Part shown: positions 49,597 to 58,878 of the stretch, in pieces | How the letters are laid out: every line of letters starts with the position of its first letter | Numbering within the stretch: position 1 is the stretch's first letter | Assembly: GCF_003434055.1 (NCBI RefSeq) | Contig: NZ_QVEX01000020.1 | Location: 24,801 to 88,800 of the forward strand | Direction of reading: 5' to 3' | Length of the DNA stretch: 64,000 bases | From: Enterocloster aldenensis | GTDB lineage: Bacteria > Bacillota > Clostridia > Lachnospirales > Lachnospiraceae | Notes under the pieces: generated by a model | Told to the model about the DNA's origin: nothing | Database searches by the model: none | The model's input: only the letters and a program-made list of their open reading frames with translations | Translations under genes and position numbers: made by a program

Positions 49597-50607
49597 CTAT
49601 GCCTGCTTCATTGCTTCCATCTTTTCTATGGCCTCCATCAATCCTTTGATGTAAGCAGTATCTGCATACCTTACCTTATGTCCCCATTCCCTGTCCCCTT
49701 CAATGCCAGGGACATGGTCACTGACAAGAAATCCGTCAAAGCCTGAATGCATCAGCTTATACACAACCTCAAAGGGATCGAAGTTCCCCTCTCCCAGGAA
49801 GCACTCCCGGAATCTTGGCACCGTGCCCTGCACATCCCTCATATGGGCATATACCAGCTTTTTCCTGGGACCGAAATATTCAATGGCATCAAAAATGTTC
49901 CTGGCCCCGCCCTCCATCTGTGAAAAAGTCCCGATGCAGAACAGCAGGCCCCAGTTGGGGCTGTCAATCATGGCCTCCGCCCGTTTATAGCTGTCCAGGT
50001 TGATGAACATCCTTGCAATGCCGGACAGGCTTTTGACAGGAGGGTCATCCGGATGGAGCGCCATGGTGACATGGTATTCCTCGGCAACCGGTATGACACG
50101 TTTCATGAAATACTCAAAATTCTCCCACAGCAGTTCCGCATCCGGTACAGCCACATCCCTTCTCTGCCCAAAATCAGCCATGTCATCCACGCCCTGTTCC
50201 TGCAGTCCCAAATCAAAGGCCTGTACCGTGGCCCCATACCGTCCCACAGGGGCGTGGTTATCCGTCCTCCATACAAAGGATGGGGAGAAATGATATCCCA
50301 GCACGGGAATACCTGCCCGTCCCAAGCTGCGGATGGATTCACAGACATTCTCAATCTGCCTGTCCCTTCCTTCCAGTCCCAGCATGGCTTTGTCATAAAA
50401 GGAAATAGGCATGTTTTCCATGGCCTCCACAATCACGCCGTACCGGTCGCACGCGTCCTTAAAACGCGCCATGTCCTCATACTTCCACAAACCATCTGCC
50501 GGCAGGTCATAGGGCAGGTTAAACTGTACCCTGTCTATCCCCATCTGCCTGGCATTGGTAAGGATTTCCTTATCCACACCGCGAATCTGTCCATATGCCA
50601 ATCTCAT
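49597..50607 (-). CDS. UxuA-like mannonate dehydratase family protein (second copy)
   Basis: A 336-residue TIM-barrel protein with UxuA-family signatures MALHPDDPPVKSLSGIARMF, LLFCIGTFSQ, YAHMRDVQG and LVSDHVPGIEGDREWGHKVR. It is related to the one at 42299-43276, with which it shares the HPxDPP, CIG and HxR blocks. Both are shorter than classical UxuA. GGAG lies about 10 nt upstream, overlapping the end of the enolase-superfamily gene. In this operon it may dehydrate a sugar acid or act as an isomerase/epimerase on an oxidised sugar. Confidence 0.85.
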   Translation of the reverse strand: MRLAYGQIRGVDKEILTNARQMGIDRVQFNLPYDLPADGLWKYEDMARFKDACDRYGVIVEAMENMPISFYDKAMLGLEGRDRQIENVCESIRSLGRAGIPVLGYHFSPSFVWRTDNHAPVGRYGATVQAFDLGLQEQGVDDMADFGQRRDVAVPDAELLWENFEYFMKRVIPVAEEYHVTMALHPDDPPVKSLSGIARMFINLDSYKRAEAMIDSPNWGLLFCIGTFSQMEGGARNIFDAIEYFGPRKKLVYAHMRDVQGTVPRFRECFLGEGNFDPFEVVYKLMHSGFDGFLVSDHVPGIEGDREWGHKVRYADTAYIKGLMEAIEKMEAMKQA

Positions 50608-50613
50608 ATTCCG

Positions 50614-52023
50614 TCAGCTCCAAATCCGGTCCAGGGAAGTTTCCTGGTTCCATTCATCTGTGGATACCCACACATCTTTGCCTTTCATTGGCCCATGTTC
50701 GCGGATAAGGTCCTCGTTAAGGCCCTCAATCCCAAGCCCGGGCGCATCCGTGATTACTGTGAATCCATCCTTCACAATGGGTTTCACCGGCCCAATGATT
50801 AAATCCTGCCACCACTCCGAATCAAATGCGTCATGCTCCTGGGCAAAGAAATTCTCACTGGCAGTTGCCATATGGGCTCCGGCCAGGGCGGACACTGGGC
50901 TTTCACACATATGCAGGGCCATGGACGCCCCATATCTGGCTGCCAGGTCCCCCAGCTTCTTGGTCTCCAGGATCCCGCCTGAGGTCAGCAGGTCAGGATG
51001 GACCACGTCCAGGGCCCCTGCCTGCAAAAGCGGTTCAAAGGACTCAGCCAGGTACATATCCTCCCCGGTAGCGATTGGCGCCGTGGTGGCATGCTTTAGC
51101 TCCCTGTACTGGTCTGTCAGGTACCAGGGCAGCATATCCTCCAGCCAGGCAAGATGATATTTTTCAAGCCTCCTGGCAATCTTTATCATGTCAGGAAGAG
51201 GAAAATGCCCAAAATGGTCAATGGCCAGGGGAACCTTGGTTCCAATCACGCTTCTGACCCTTCCGATATATTCATCCAGCTGATCCAGGCCCTGTTCCGT
51301 CACATGCATGTTGGTAAAGGGATGGGGAATCCTGTTAAAATCATACAGCAGCGCATTGGCCGCCGAACTTTCAGCCCTTGTGCCGGTCCTTGTGACCTGA
51401 CGCACCTTTTCCTCCACCGCCCTCAGTTCATCCACCCAGTCCAGGGGACCGCAGGTATTCCCTTCCTGGGCCATCAGGAGCTCCACACTGAGTATTTTGA
51501 CCACGGTAAAGCCCTGGTCCATATATCCCTTCAGGATACGGCCCACCTTCTCCGGCTCCATCAGTATGCCGGTGGCCCTTCCCTCTTCAATATGGGTATC
51601 CGCATAAAGCCTTACCTTTTCCCGGAACCTCCCTCCCAATAGCTGGTACACAGGCACACCATATGCCTTGCCTGTTAGGTCCCAGAGGGCAAGTTCAACC
51701 GCGCACACACCGGCTGCCTGCCTTGCCGGACCGCCAAACTGTTTGATTTTCCTGAAAATGCGGTCCACCTCACAGGGATTCTCCCCCATGATCCTGCTCT
51801 TTAAGTATTTTAAATACGTGGGGCTGGCCCCGTCGCGCATTTCCCCGTATCCGCTGATTCCCTGATTCGTATCAATCCGAACCAGGGAACAGCCCCAGGG
51901 CGGAAGGTCGACCTTGGTGAACTTCACATCCGTGATCCGCAGCTTTGACGGATTGGAGCTGCGGCGCACATAATCCAGACATTCCCCGTAATTGACCTCT
52001 GTCTGACCGTCTTTATTTCCCAT
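50614..52023 (-). CDS. Enolase-superfamily sugar-acid dehydratase (mandelate racemase / muconate lactonizing type)
   Basis: A protein of about 469 residues. An N-terminal capping domain (LRITDVKFTKVDLPPWGCSL, GISGYGEMRDG) is followed by a barrel with metal-ligand candidates LAIDHFGHF, WLEDMLPWY and IATGEDMYLAESF, and a catalytic-type His in SMALHMCESPVSA. The pattern points to an acid-sugar dehydratase; the length is longer than most by about 50 residues at the ends. Three ATGs in a row follow AGGAGG; the third (52023) has the best spacing. It opens the enzyme part of the operon, after the permeases. Confidence 0.88.
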   Translation of the reverse strand: MGNKDGQTEVNYGECLDYVRRSSNPSKLRITDVKFTKVDLPPWGCSLVRIDTNQGISGYGEMRDGASPTYLKYLKSRIMGENPCEVDRIFRKIKQFGGPARQAAGVCAVELALWDLTGKAYGVPVYQLLGGRFREKVRLYADTHIEEGRATGILMEPEKVGRILKGYMDQGFTVVKILSVELLMAQEGNTCGPLDWVDELRAVEEKVRQVTRTGTRAESSAANALLYDFNRIPHPFTNMHVTEQGLDQLDEYIGRVRSVIGTKVPLAIDHFGHFPLPDMIKIARRLEKYHLAWLEDMLPWYLTDQYRELKHATTAPIATGEDMYLAESFEPLLQAGALDVVHPDLLTSGGILETKKLGDLAARYGASMALHMCESPVSALAGAHMATASENFFAQEHDAFDSEWWQDLIIGPVKPIVKDGFTVITDAPGLGIEGLNEDLIREHGPMKGKDVWVSTDEWNQETSLDRIWS

Positions 52024-52082
52024 CATCATCCTCCTGTCTTAATCCTCTCTTTATCCTGAATCCATCCTGTCCTGTCAAACCA

Positions 52083-52937
52083 TTACCCCTTCACCGCGCC
52101 ATCTGCCATTCCCTTGACAAAATACTTATTGCAGGAAAGGAAGATAAGGAGCACAGGGAACGCCACAACCGCCGAAGCCGCCATGGTGGAACCCCAGTCA
52201 ACGGAAAATTCCCCTGCAAACATGTGTATGGCAATGGGCAGCGTCCTTGTCCTGGTGGATGTGCTTAAGTTCAGGGCAAACAGGAATTCCTCCCATGCAT
52301 GGATATAGGTGTAGATGGCCACGGAAATCAATCCTGGCTTTGCAATCGGAAGCACCACCCTGAAAAGCGCCCCGATTCCGGTGCAGCCGTCTATCTTGGC
52401 AGCTTCCTCAAGTTCCTTTGGCACTGTCTCAAAAAAGGAACTGAGCATGATCACGCCCATGGGTATGGTAAGCGCCATATCCGCCATGATGAGTGAAAAG
52501 TGGGTATCCAGAAGCCCTGTCTTTGCAACCAGGAAATACAGCGGGATGATGATGACCACGCTGGGGATCATCTGCCCAAACAAAAGCGCTATCTTTAAAA
52601 CCCCATGGCCTTTAAATTTATACCGGCTCAGTCCATAACCTGCCAGGATGGATATGAACAGTGTGACCGCCACCACACAGACCGTGATGATCACGCTGTT
52701 GACAAATGCCTGATACATCTTGGAGTTGGTCAGCACATTCACATAGTTGCTGATTGTAGGGGTATCCGGGATGATCTGCGGGGGGATATCATATTGTTCC
52801 GTGGGAAGCTTGATGGAGGTGGACAGCATCCAGATTGCCGGAAACACGGCCACCAGGACCACCAGGAGCAAAACCGCATAGGTACAGACCTGCCAGATTG
52901 GACTGGTTCCTGTCACGGACTTTTTCATTTTCGCCAT
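52083..52937 (-). CDS. ABC sugar transporter permease, MalG type
   Basis: A 284-residue protein with six membrane helices. The C-terminal region has the EAA loop variant ELEEAAKIDGCTGIGALFRVVLPIAKPG, typical of carbohydrate ABC permeases of the CUT1 class. GGAGGGG lies 7 nt before the ATG. It follows the MalF-type permease by 1 bp. Together with the binding protein at 53915-55225 it imports the oligosaccharide or glycoside; the ATPase is not encoded here and is presumably a shared MsmX-type protein. Confidence 0.95.
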   Translation of the reverse strand: MAKMKKSVTGTSPIWQVCTYAVLLLVVLVAVFPAIWMLSTSIKLPTEQYDIPPQIIPDTPTISNYVNVLTNSKMYQAFVNSVIITVCVVAVTLFISILAGYGLSRYKFKGHGVLKIALLFGQMIPSVVIIIPLYFLVAKTGLLDTHFSLIMADMALTIPMGVIMLSSFFETVPKELEEAAKIDGCTGIGALFRVVLPIAKPGLISVAIYTYIHAWEEFLFALNLSTSTRTRTLPIAIHMFAGEFSVDWGSTMAASAVVAFPVLLIFLSCNKYFVKGMADGAVKG

Positions 52938-52938
52938 T

Positions 52939-53817
52939 TTACTTCCCCTCCTTTTCTCTTGTCAGATAGAGATATATAAGGCTAACGGACATGGATAGGA
53001 CGAACAGGACCGCGCTGGCCGCGCTGGCCATCCCAAAATCATAATCCATGAACGCCCGCTTATAAATATACATGGCCATGACCTCTGTCTTGTGGGCCGG
53101 CCCTCCCTCTGTCATTGCATAGATGAATGTAAATGCATTAAGGGTCCAGATAATCATCAGGAGGATGGTGGAGTAGCAGGTTGCGGCTATGGACGGCCAG
53201 GTGACATTCTTAAAAATGTCAAGGATATTGGCCCCGTCAATCACCGCGGCCTCCTTAAGGTCCTTTGACACGCTCTGCAGGGCGGCCTCTATCATCAGCA
53301 GGATAAAGGGGAACATCTTCCAGGTGTTGACTGCAATCACGGACCACATGGCAACCTTTGGATTGGACAGCCATGTCTGGTTTTTCTCAATGATCCCAAG
53401 GGCGCAGAAAATAAAATTGATGATTCCATAGTCGGCATTGTACATCCATTTCCATACAACGGAACCGATGATACTGGGCGTCACCCATGGTATCATCAGC
53501 AGGATGCGGATGAATGTCTTTCCTTTTACAAAGGGCTGGTGAAGCACCAGCGCCATGATAAAGCCCAGTCCAAACTGGAAGAAAACGCTTCCAAAGGTCC
53601 AGAACAGCGTATTGGCAATGGAGCCGATAAAGACCTTGTCCCCAAACAGCTTTTTATACTGGGAAATGCCGCAGAAAACAGGCGCCTCCATGAACAGCGT
53701 GTTATTAAAGAACCCCATTATCAGCGTATAAAACAGAGGATACAGCATGACCACAGCAACAACAATCACTGCAGGAAGTACGTAGCCAGCTCCGGAACGT
53801 TTTATTTTTCTAAGCAT
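52939..53817 (-). CDS. ABC sugar transporter permease, MalF type
   Basis: A 292-residue protein with six membrane helices and the CUT1 EAA loop in DLKEAAVIDGANILDIFKNVTWPSIA. The N-terminal part (SGAGYVLPAVIVVAVVMLYPLFYTLIMG) is usual for sugar permeases. AAGGTG lies 5-6 nt upstream. It pairs with the MalG-type permease immediately downstream. Confidence 0.95.
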   Translation of the reverse strand: MLRKIKRSGAGYVLPAVIVVAVVMLYPLFYTLIMGFFNNTLFMEAPVFCGISQYKKLFGDKVFIGSIANTLFWTFGSVFFQFGLGFIMALVLHQPFVKGKTFIRILLMIPWVTPSIIGSVVWKWMYNADYGIINFIFCALGIIEKNQTWLSNPKVAMWSVIAVNTWKMFPFILLMIEAALQSVSKDLKEAAVIDGANILDIFKNVTWPSIAATCYSTILLMIIWTLNAFTFIYAMTEGGPAHKTEVMAMYIYKRAFMDYDFGMASAASAVLFVLSMSVSLIYLYLTREKEGK

Positions 53818-53845
53818 ACTTTCACCTTTCTCCTCTTAAGAAGCA

Positions 53846-53901
53846 GGCCCTGCCGGCCAATGCCGCCCAGCGCATTAACGCCGGACGGCACCGGCAAGGC
53901 C
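53846..53901 (-). terminator. Hairpin between solute-binding protein and permease genes
   Basis: GGCCCTGCCGG (53846-53856) pairs with CCGGCAAGGCC (53891-53901, one mismatch), with a further stem inside. There is no T-run, so it is more likely an mRNA-stabilising or partial-stop hairpin that keeps binding-protein mRNA in excess, as in many ABC operons. Confidence 0.55.
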
Positions 53902-53914
53902 CGCCCTGCCCGAA

Positions 53915-55225
53915 CTACTCCAATAAACCGTTTACCGCCTGGTCAAGCAGGCTGCATGCTTCTTCTGCGGACATGTCCTCGGACAGCATTAACTGGAGGT
54001 TGTCCATGATGGCCTGACGGATTCCCACAATGTTCTTCACTGCAGGAAGCGCGCTTGCATACTGCAGGGCATCTGCGTTGGGTTTGATGATGTCCTCCGG
54101 ATAATCCGCATAACGGGCCGCCACTTCTGCCGTACCTGTGAATGTGTTGGTATAGATGGCCGCAATATCAGGCCTGGTAAGGAACTTCACGAACTCCCAG
54201 GCAGCTTCCTTTTCCTTGCTGCATCCTGCAACCGCCACGGACCAGCCTCCCAGGATCGTGTTCCTCTCAGCCCCGCCCGCGGTGGGAACCATGGCACAGG
54301 CAAAATTCAAATCAGGATTTGTCTTGACGATTTCCTCCAAATCATAAATGCCGCTTAAGTACATTGCAATCTTACCGCTGGCAAACAGGGTGCGGTTTGC
54401 AATGTTGTCATTCTCCAAAAGGGATGCCGGGGCATATGCCGCCAGGTCCTTATAAAGCTGGGCCGTTTCAACAGCCACGCTGTTTCCCAGCTCTGATGCA
54501 GTGTTTTCCGCATTCAGGATATCACTGCCTGAGGAACGGAGCATGGTTATGTACTGGAATGAAAAGTTGGAATAGTTGGTGCCGCAGAGGCCGTACCCAT
54601 ACACATCCCCGTTGGTACATGCCGCAGCCACTTCCTTCACTTCCTCCCACGTGGCCGGAGGCGCATCGTATCCTGCTGCTGATAAGATATCTTTGTTGTA
54701 ATACATCACATAGGTCTCGCTGCGGAATGGCAGGCCGTAAAGCTTTCCGCCCACCGTGGACGCATCATTGGCCCCCTGTACGAACTGGTCCACATCAAAG
54801 GAATCCCTTGCCACATATTCATCCAGCGGCTCAAGCAGGTTGGCGCTGCCAAAGGTGGTCACCCAGTCAAGGGCACAGGCCATCACATCCGGGGCAGTGC
54901 CGTTGGTCAATGCCAGCATATATTTATCATTGGCCAAATCAGCCTGGAACTCAGCCTCCACCTTGATGTCGGGATGCTCCTTGTTCCAGATTGCCTCCAC
55001 CTCGGGCCACACGGCTTCCTGCCAGTTTCCATCCCAGAATTTGATGGTGGTCTGCTCTCCCCCGGTTCCTGCCTGCTGCCCGGAACCAGCTGCCTGTGCC
55101 TCGGTCCCGGAAGCCTCCCCGGCCGGTTTCTGCCCTTCCTTCCCCGAAGAGCATCCGGTCATAAGCCCGATTGCCATTGCAGCTGCCACAGTTGCGCTCA
55201 GTGTTCTCCTCACTGCCTTTTTCAT
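53915..55225 (-). CDS. ABC transporter sugar-binding lipoprotein
   Basis: A 436-residue exported lipoprotein. The signal peptide ends in lipobox GLMTGCSSGK, followed by an Ala/Gly/Thr linker and a family 1 extracellular solute-binding fold: TIKFWDGNWQEAVWPEVEAI, YGLPFRSETYVMYYNKDILS, GKIAMYLSGIYDLEEIV and ILGGWSVAVAGCSKEKEAAWE are characteristic. It captures a sugar or glycoside for the two permeases downstream. GAGGAGG lies 7 nt before the ATG. First gene of the operon; two LacI operators lie upstream. Confidence 0.95.
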   Translation of the reverse strand: MKKAVRRTLSATVAAAMAIGLMTGCSSGKEGQKPAGEASGTEAQAAGSGQQAGTGGEQTTIKFWDGNWQEAVWPEVEAIWNKEHPDIKVEAEFQADLANDKYMLALTNGTAPDVMACALDWVTTFGSANLLEPLDEYVARDSFDVDQFVQGANDASTVGGKLYGLPFRSETYVMYYNKDILSAAGYDAPPATWEEVKEVAAACTNGDVYGYGLCGTNYSNFSFQYITMLRSSGSDILNAENTASELGNSVAVETAQLYKDLAAYAPASLLENDNIANRTLFASGKIAMYLSGIYDLEEIVKTNPDLNFACAMVPTAGGAERNTILGGWSVAVAGCSKEKEAAWEFVKFLTRPDIAAIYTNTFTGTAEVAARYADYPEDIIKPNADALQYASALPAVKNIVGIRQAIMDNLQLMLSEDMSAEEACSLLDQAVNGLLE

Positions 55226-55266
55226 GTTTTTTCCTCCTCAATCTCATTTCCATACTTCTTTTTCTT

Positions 55267-55281
55267 AAAATGTTAACGTTA
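55267..55281. promoter_or_regulatory. LacI-type operator 1
   Basis: AAAATGTTAACGTTA, with the self-complementary core TTAACGTTA centred on CG, as in LacI-family sites. It lies 42 bp before the solute-binding protein start. An identical 15-mer lies 111 bp away. Confidence 0.8.
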
Positions 55282-55377
55282 CCATTTCTTTCGTGTCTTT
55301 ATACTAGCAAATATTTGTGCATATTGCAAGCATTTTTTAATAAAGATTCGTTTTTTTGCTATTTTTATCCTTATATC

Positions 55378-55392
55378 AAAATGTTAACGTTA
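55378..55392. promoter_or_regulatory. LacI-type operator 2
   Basis: A second identical AAAATGTTAACGTTA, 90 bp before the LacI start codon. Two sites 111 bp apart would allow a repressor-held loop over both divergent promoters. Confidence 0.8.
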
Positions 55393-55481
55393 TTAAATAT
55401 TGTCATTTCAATGCCTTGAAAGTGGTTTTGAGATATGTTATAATGAAAACACAACAAATATTTTCATAAGAGGGGACAAGA

Positions 55482-56495
55482 ATGAAAACAATAAAAGATG
55501 TGGCTGCTTACTCCGGTGTTTCTCTGACCACTGTTTCCCGGGTAGTCAATGGATCTGATAAAGTCTCGCCCAAAACAAAGGCAAAAGTTGACCAGGCAAT
55601 CAAGGAACTGGGATACTTTCCCAACAATGCCGCCCGCTCCCTGGTAAAAAAGCAGACTGACTCCATCGCCATCCTGCTGCGCAACATACACGACCCATTT
55701 TTCACCGACCTGATACGTGGGATTGAGGATGCCTCTGCCAGCCTTGGACGCAACATCATCTTCTGCAGCCCCGGTAAGGACGAGAAGGTGCGGGACCGCT
55801 ATATCGAATACCTGACCAACGGTATCTCCGACGCCATCATCCTGTATGGCTCCCTCTTTACGGACAAGGCCATGGTGGAACACCTCCAGGAAGTGGGATT
55901 CCCCTTCCTGCTCATTGAAAACAATTTCCAGATGATGCCGGTCAACCAGTTCCTCATTGACAATGTGGCCGGAGCCAGGGATGCCGTGAATTACCTCATC
56001 CGCCACAACCATAAAAGGATTGCCCATGTCATGGGCAATCCCAATAAGAAGGTCATCCTGGAACGTCTGAACGGTTATATAGAAACCATGCAGGACAATG
56101 GCCTGCTGATCCAGGACTACTATATCCAGAACACACTCAGCGACTCCACCCTCTCCCTTCCAAAGTTCAGGGAGATGATGAACCGGCCCGAAGGCGAGAG
56201 ACCCACCGCCATTTTCTGCAGCAATGACAAGATTGCCATGATGGTGATCAATGAACTGATGGAATCCGGGTTCAAAGTACCTGAAGATGTATCGGTTGTG
56301 GGTTTTGACAATCTGAATACATATGGTTTCTCCTACCGCGGGCCGCGCATTACCAGCATCCGTCAGCCATTATACCAGATAGGATATGACAGCATCATTT
56401 CCATTGACGGTGTCCTCCAGGGCAGCGTACAAACGCCCATTAACAGATTTTATCCTACCACGTTAGAGGAGCATGAGACGGTGTGTTCTTTGTAA
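55482..56495 (+). CDS. LacI family transcriptional regulator
   Basis: A 337-residue repressor. The N-terminal HTH and hinge (about 1-60) read MKTIKDVAAYSGVSLTTVSR, VVNGSDKVSPKTKAKVDQAI and KELGYFPNNAARSLV; a sugar-binding periplasmic-type domain follows (about 60-335; SIAILLRNIHDPFFTDLIRG, TAIFCSNDKIAMMVINELME, VSVVGFDNLNTYGFSY). AGGGGA lies 5 nt upstream of the ATG. It is divergent from the sugar operon and very likely represses it and itself through the two operators in the gap. Confidence 0.96.
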   Translation: MKTIKDVAAYSGVSLTTVSRVVNGSDKVSPKTKAKVDQAIKELGYFPNNAARSLVKKQTDSIAILLRNIHDPFFTDLIRGIEDASASLGRNIIFCSPGKDEKVRDRYIEYLTNGISDAIILYGSLFTDKAMVEHLQEVGFPFLLIENNFQMMPVNQFLIDNVAGARDAVNYLIRHNHKRIAHVMGNPNKKVILERLNGYIETMQDNGLLIQDYYIQNTLSDSTLSLPKFREMMNRPEGERPTAIFCSNDKIAMMVINELMESGFKVPEDVSVVGFDNLNTYGFSYRGPRITSIRQPLYQIGYDSIISIDGVLQGSVQTPINRFYPTTLEEHETVCSL

Positions 56496-56522
56496 AGAAT
56501 GTCATATGATACGATTCAATGA

Positions 56523-56565
56523 GGCTGGGGAGAAGGTTCCTTTCCGTCACCTGCACGCCCCAGCC
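56523..56565. terminator. Hairpin between convergent LacI and GGDEF genes
   Basis: GGCTGGGG (56523-56530) pairs perfectly with CCCCAGCC (56558-56565), with a 27-nt loop. It could stop transcription from both sides; no T-run. Confidence 0.4.
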
Positions 56566-56631
56566 CCATCCATTCCCCGGCGGTACGGTTCCGCCCCCAT
56601 AACCGGGCATATGTCACCCGCCCGAACAGAC

Positions 56632-58536
56632 TTACGGATAAACCGTAAAACCATTTTTCCCTTTCTGTTTGGTGCGGTAAAGTGCCTGGTCCGCCTTTTC
56701 ATACAGCGTATCAAAATCCCGGTCTTCTTCTGAGGCCACCGATATACCGATACTTGCCGACATTTTCCATGCCTTTCCATCCCTTATGCATTCCGTGTCC
56801 AGGGCATGTGAGAGTTCCTCGGCCTTCTTCCTGACCCAGTCCCTGCTTGGAATGGGAATAAAAGCCACAAACTCATCCCCCCCAATCCGGCCCAGCACAT
56901 CACCCTCCCGGAAATGCTCCCGCAGGATCCTTGCGAATTCCCGTATGCAATAATCCCCAAACGCATGGCCAAAGCAGTCATTGGCCTGTTTGAAATTATC
57001 GATATCAAAGATGAAAAAAGCGTAAGTCTTTTCAGTCTCCTCCGTCAACAGCGCAGTCACCCTGCGCCTGGTAGCGGCCTTGGTCAGGAACCGCGTCATC
57101 TCATCCGTGTAAGCCAGAAGCTCCTTTTTCTTCTCCTCATCAATATTCTTGCGGTAGGTAAACATGTGCAGGCAGTTGTCTTCATTGGAAAAGAAAATAT
57201 ACGCGTCAATGCGCATCCAGAAATAATCGCCGCCATCCTGGGTCATCATGAAATCGTATTTTAAATGGTTATTTCCACTTTCATATTCCCGGATTACATT
57301 TTCCGGTGTAAAGGTTGAGATATAACCCTGCCTGAATTCTTTCTTAATCTGCTTTTCAGCCATGACTCCCAGCGCCTGGTCATAGGGCAGCCCCTCGGCT
57401 CCCAGGCTTTCAAAATACTGGGCCGTGCGCTGGTTTCCCGTACAGTTCCTGGTAATGTTCAGTTCGTAGATATTATCGTAGAGCTGTTCCGTTGCCCGCT
57501 GGAATACATTTTCCCGCTCCTCCATAAGCTTTGTGATCTGTCTGTTAAAATTGCGTATGACCGTGGTGATGATAAACAGCACAATGGAAATAATCACCGC
57601 GATACAGACAATGGTCTGGTACAGACGGTCCCGTATGACACGGACCGTGTCCTCACTGTTCTGCTCTATGACAAGATGCCAGGACAGATCTGGTATGTAT
57701 CTTGTGACCACGTAACTCCTGCCCTGATTCAGGGAATTGCTGCTCCAGAACTCAAGGTTCCTTGTATCCTCCTTAAAGCCAAGGAGTTTATCCCGGATTT
57801 CCTCCTGACCGTAAACTTCAAACCAGTCCGTCTTGCTGTAACCCGTATGTGTGGTGGAGACCTCAATTATGCCGGCCTCATCAATCAGACATATGTTCAT
57901 GTTGTATTTGTCCTCATAGCCCGCCAGGAATTCTTTCAGGTAACTGATGCGGATCCCTACTCCCACAATTCCCAGTATCTTCCCGGAGCTGTCCGCAACC
58001 TTACAGTTCACGAATACCGTAATGGCATCATCCGAACCATCCACCTGATCGTTATCCACATTCATGGAGTATCCAAAGCCGCTGTCCATCAGGTCAAAAT
58101 ACCACTCATTCTCCGGATCATCCTCAACCAGGACCCTGTCGATACCGTTAAAATTGTAATACCGCCTGGTGGCTGATGACACCAGGAAAACAGAGTCAAA
58201 ACCATATTTGTCACGGTAGGTTTTCAAATATGTCTGAAGTCTCTGGACATATTCCCTGTTCTCAAGGTTTTCCATCTCACAGGACAGCTGCTCCACCAGA
58301 AGGCTGTCGTGAGCCATTGTCAGGGAAATATTGACCGGTTTTGTAAGCAGGGTTGTAAGCTGGTAATGGATTCCCTCTCCTGTCAGCGATGCAACCTGTT
58401 CAATATTATTTAGCGTGGCCTGGTAATTAGCCCTGTAACTGAAAAATGCGGTCATGGAAAATCCTACAATCAGGACAATGCTGATCAGCAGGTCTGTTTT
58501 GATTAATTGATTATTCTTCACAACTGATGTCTCCAT
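56632..58536 (-). CDS. Membrane-bound diguanylate cyclase with Cache sensor
   Basis: A protein of about 634 residues. An N-terminal helix (about 13-35; LLISIVLIVGFSMTAFFSY) is followed by an extracellular dCache-like sensor (about 40-290; the segment GKILGIVGVGIRISYLKEFL is typical), a second helix (about 300-320), a PAS-like region, and a GGDEF domain with intact RIGGDEFVAFIP. It should make cyclic di-GMP from two GTP in response to an external signal. Start uncertain: ATG 58536 has only a weak site. An in-frame ATG at 58599 is possible, and an AAGGAGG between them serves an out-of-frame ATG with five codons. Confidence 0.9.
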   Translation of the reverse strand: METSVVKNNQLIKTDLLISIVLIVGFSMTAFFSYRANYQATLNNIEQVASLTGEGIHYQLTTLLTKPVNISLTMAHDSLLVEQLSCEMENLENREYVQRLQTYLKTYRDKYGFDSVFLVSSATRRYYNFNGIDRVLVEDDPENEWYFDLMDSGFGYSMNVDNDQVDGSDDAITVFVNCKVADSSGKILGIVGVGIRISYLKEFLAGYEDKYNMNICLIDEAGIIEVSTTHTGYSKTDWFEVYGQEEIRDKLLGFKEDTRNLEFWSSNSLNQGRSYVVTRYIPDLSWHLVIEQNSEDTVRVIRDRLYQTIVCIAVIISIVLFIITTVIRNFNRQITKLMEERENVFQRATEQLYDNIYELNITRNCTGNQRTAQYFESLGAEGLPYDQALGVMAEKQIKKEFRQGYISTFTPENVIREYESGNNHLKYDFMMTQDGGDYFWMRIDAYIFFSNEDNCLHMFTYRKNIDEEKKKELLAYTDEMTRFLTKAATRRRVTALLTEETEKTYAFFIFDIDNFKQANDCFGHAFGDYCIREFARILREHFREGDVLGRIGGDEFVAFIPIPSRDWVRKKAEELSHALDTECIRDGKAWKMSASIGISVASEEDRDFDTLYEKADQALYRTKQKGKNGFTVYP

Positions 58537-58878
58537 TCTTATATGGTTATATGCTCCGGGGCATCCTATCCGTCCTCCTTTCAGGGAAGTCCGATTCATT
58601 GTATACTAAAAGCTGCCAGAGGGTTTAATTGCTCTGTGCAGCTTAGAAATTCATATGGTTGCAGGTCGCACCATTGTCCCTATTCTTATTATACACGACT
58701 TTTCAGGTTATGGAATCTATTTCCTGAAAGAATTATGAAAGGAATATCGTGATTCCTGAAATCTCCTGCCCTGATTTCCGCCTTACCTTTTTCCCATAAG
58801 TATGGTAAAATTTTATATGATATAAAATAATCAGGAATTAATTTACAGCATATCTGATACGATAGGGGGGATGTGACA
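58537..58878. other. Non-coding gap between the diguanylate cyclase and the twin-GntR pseudogene
   Basis: AT-rich divergent promoter region. A possible leader peptide (MPRSI) with an AAGGAGG site lies on the minus strand about 25-45 bp before the likely cyclase start. I see no other gene or repeat. Confidence 0.4.
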
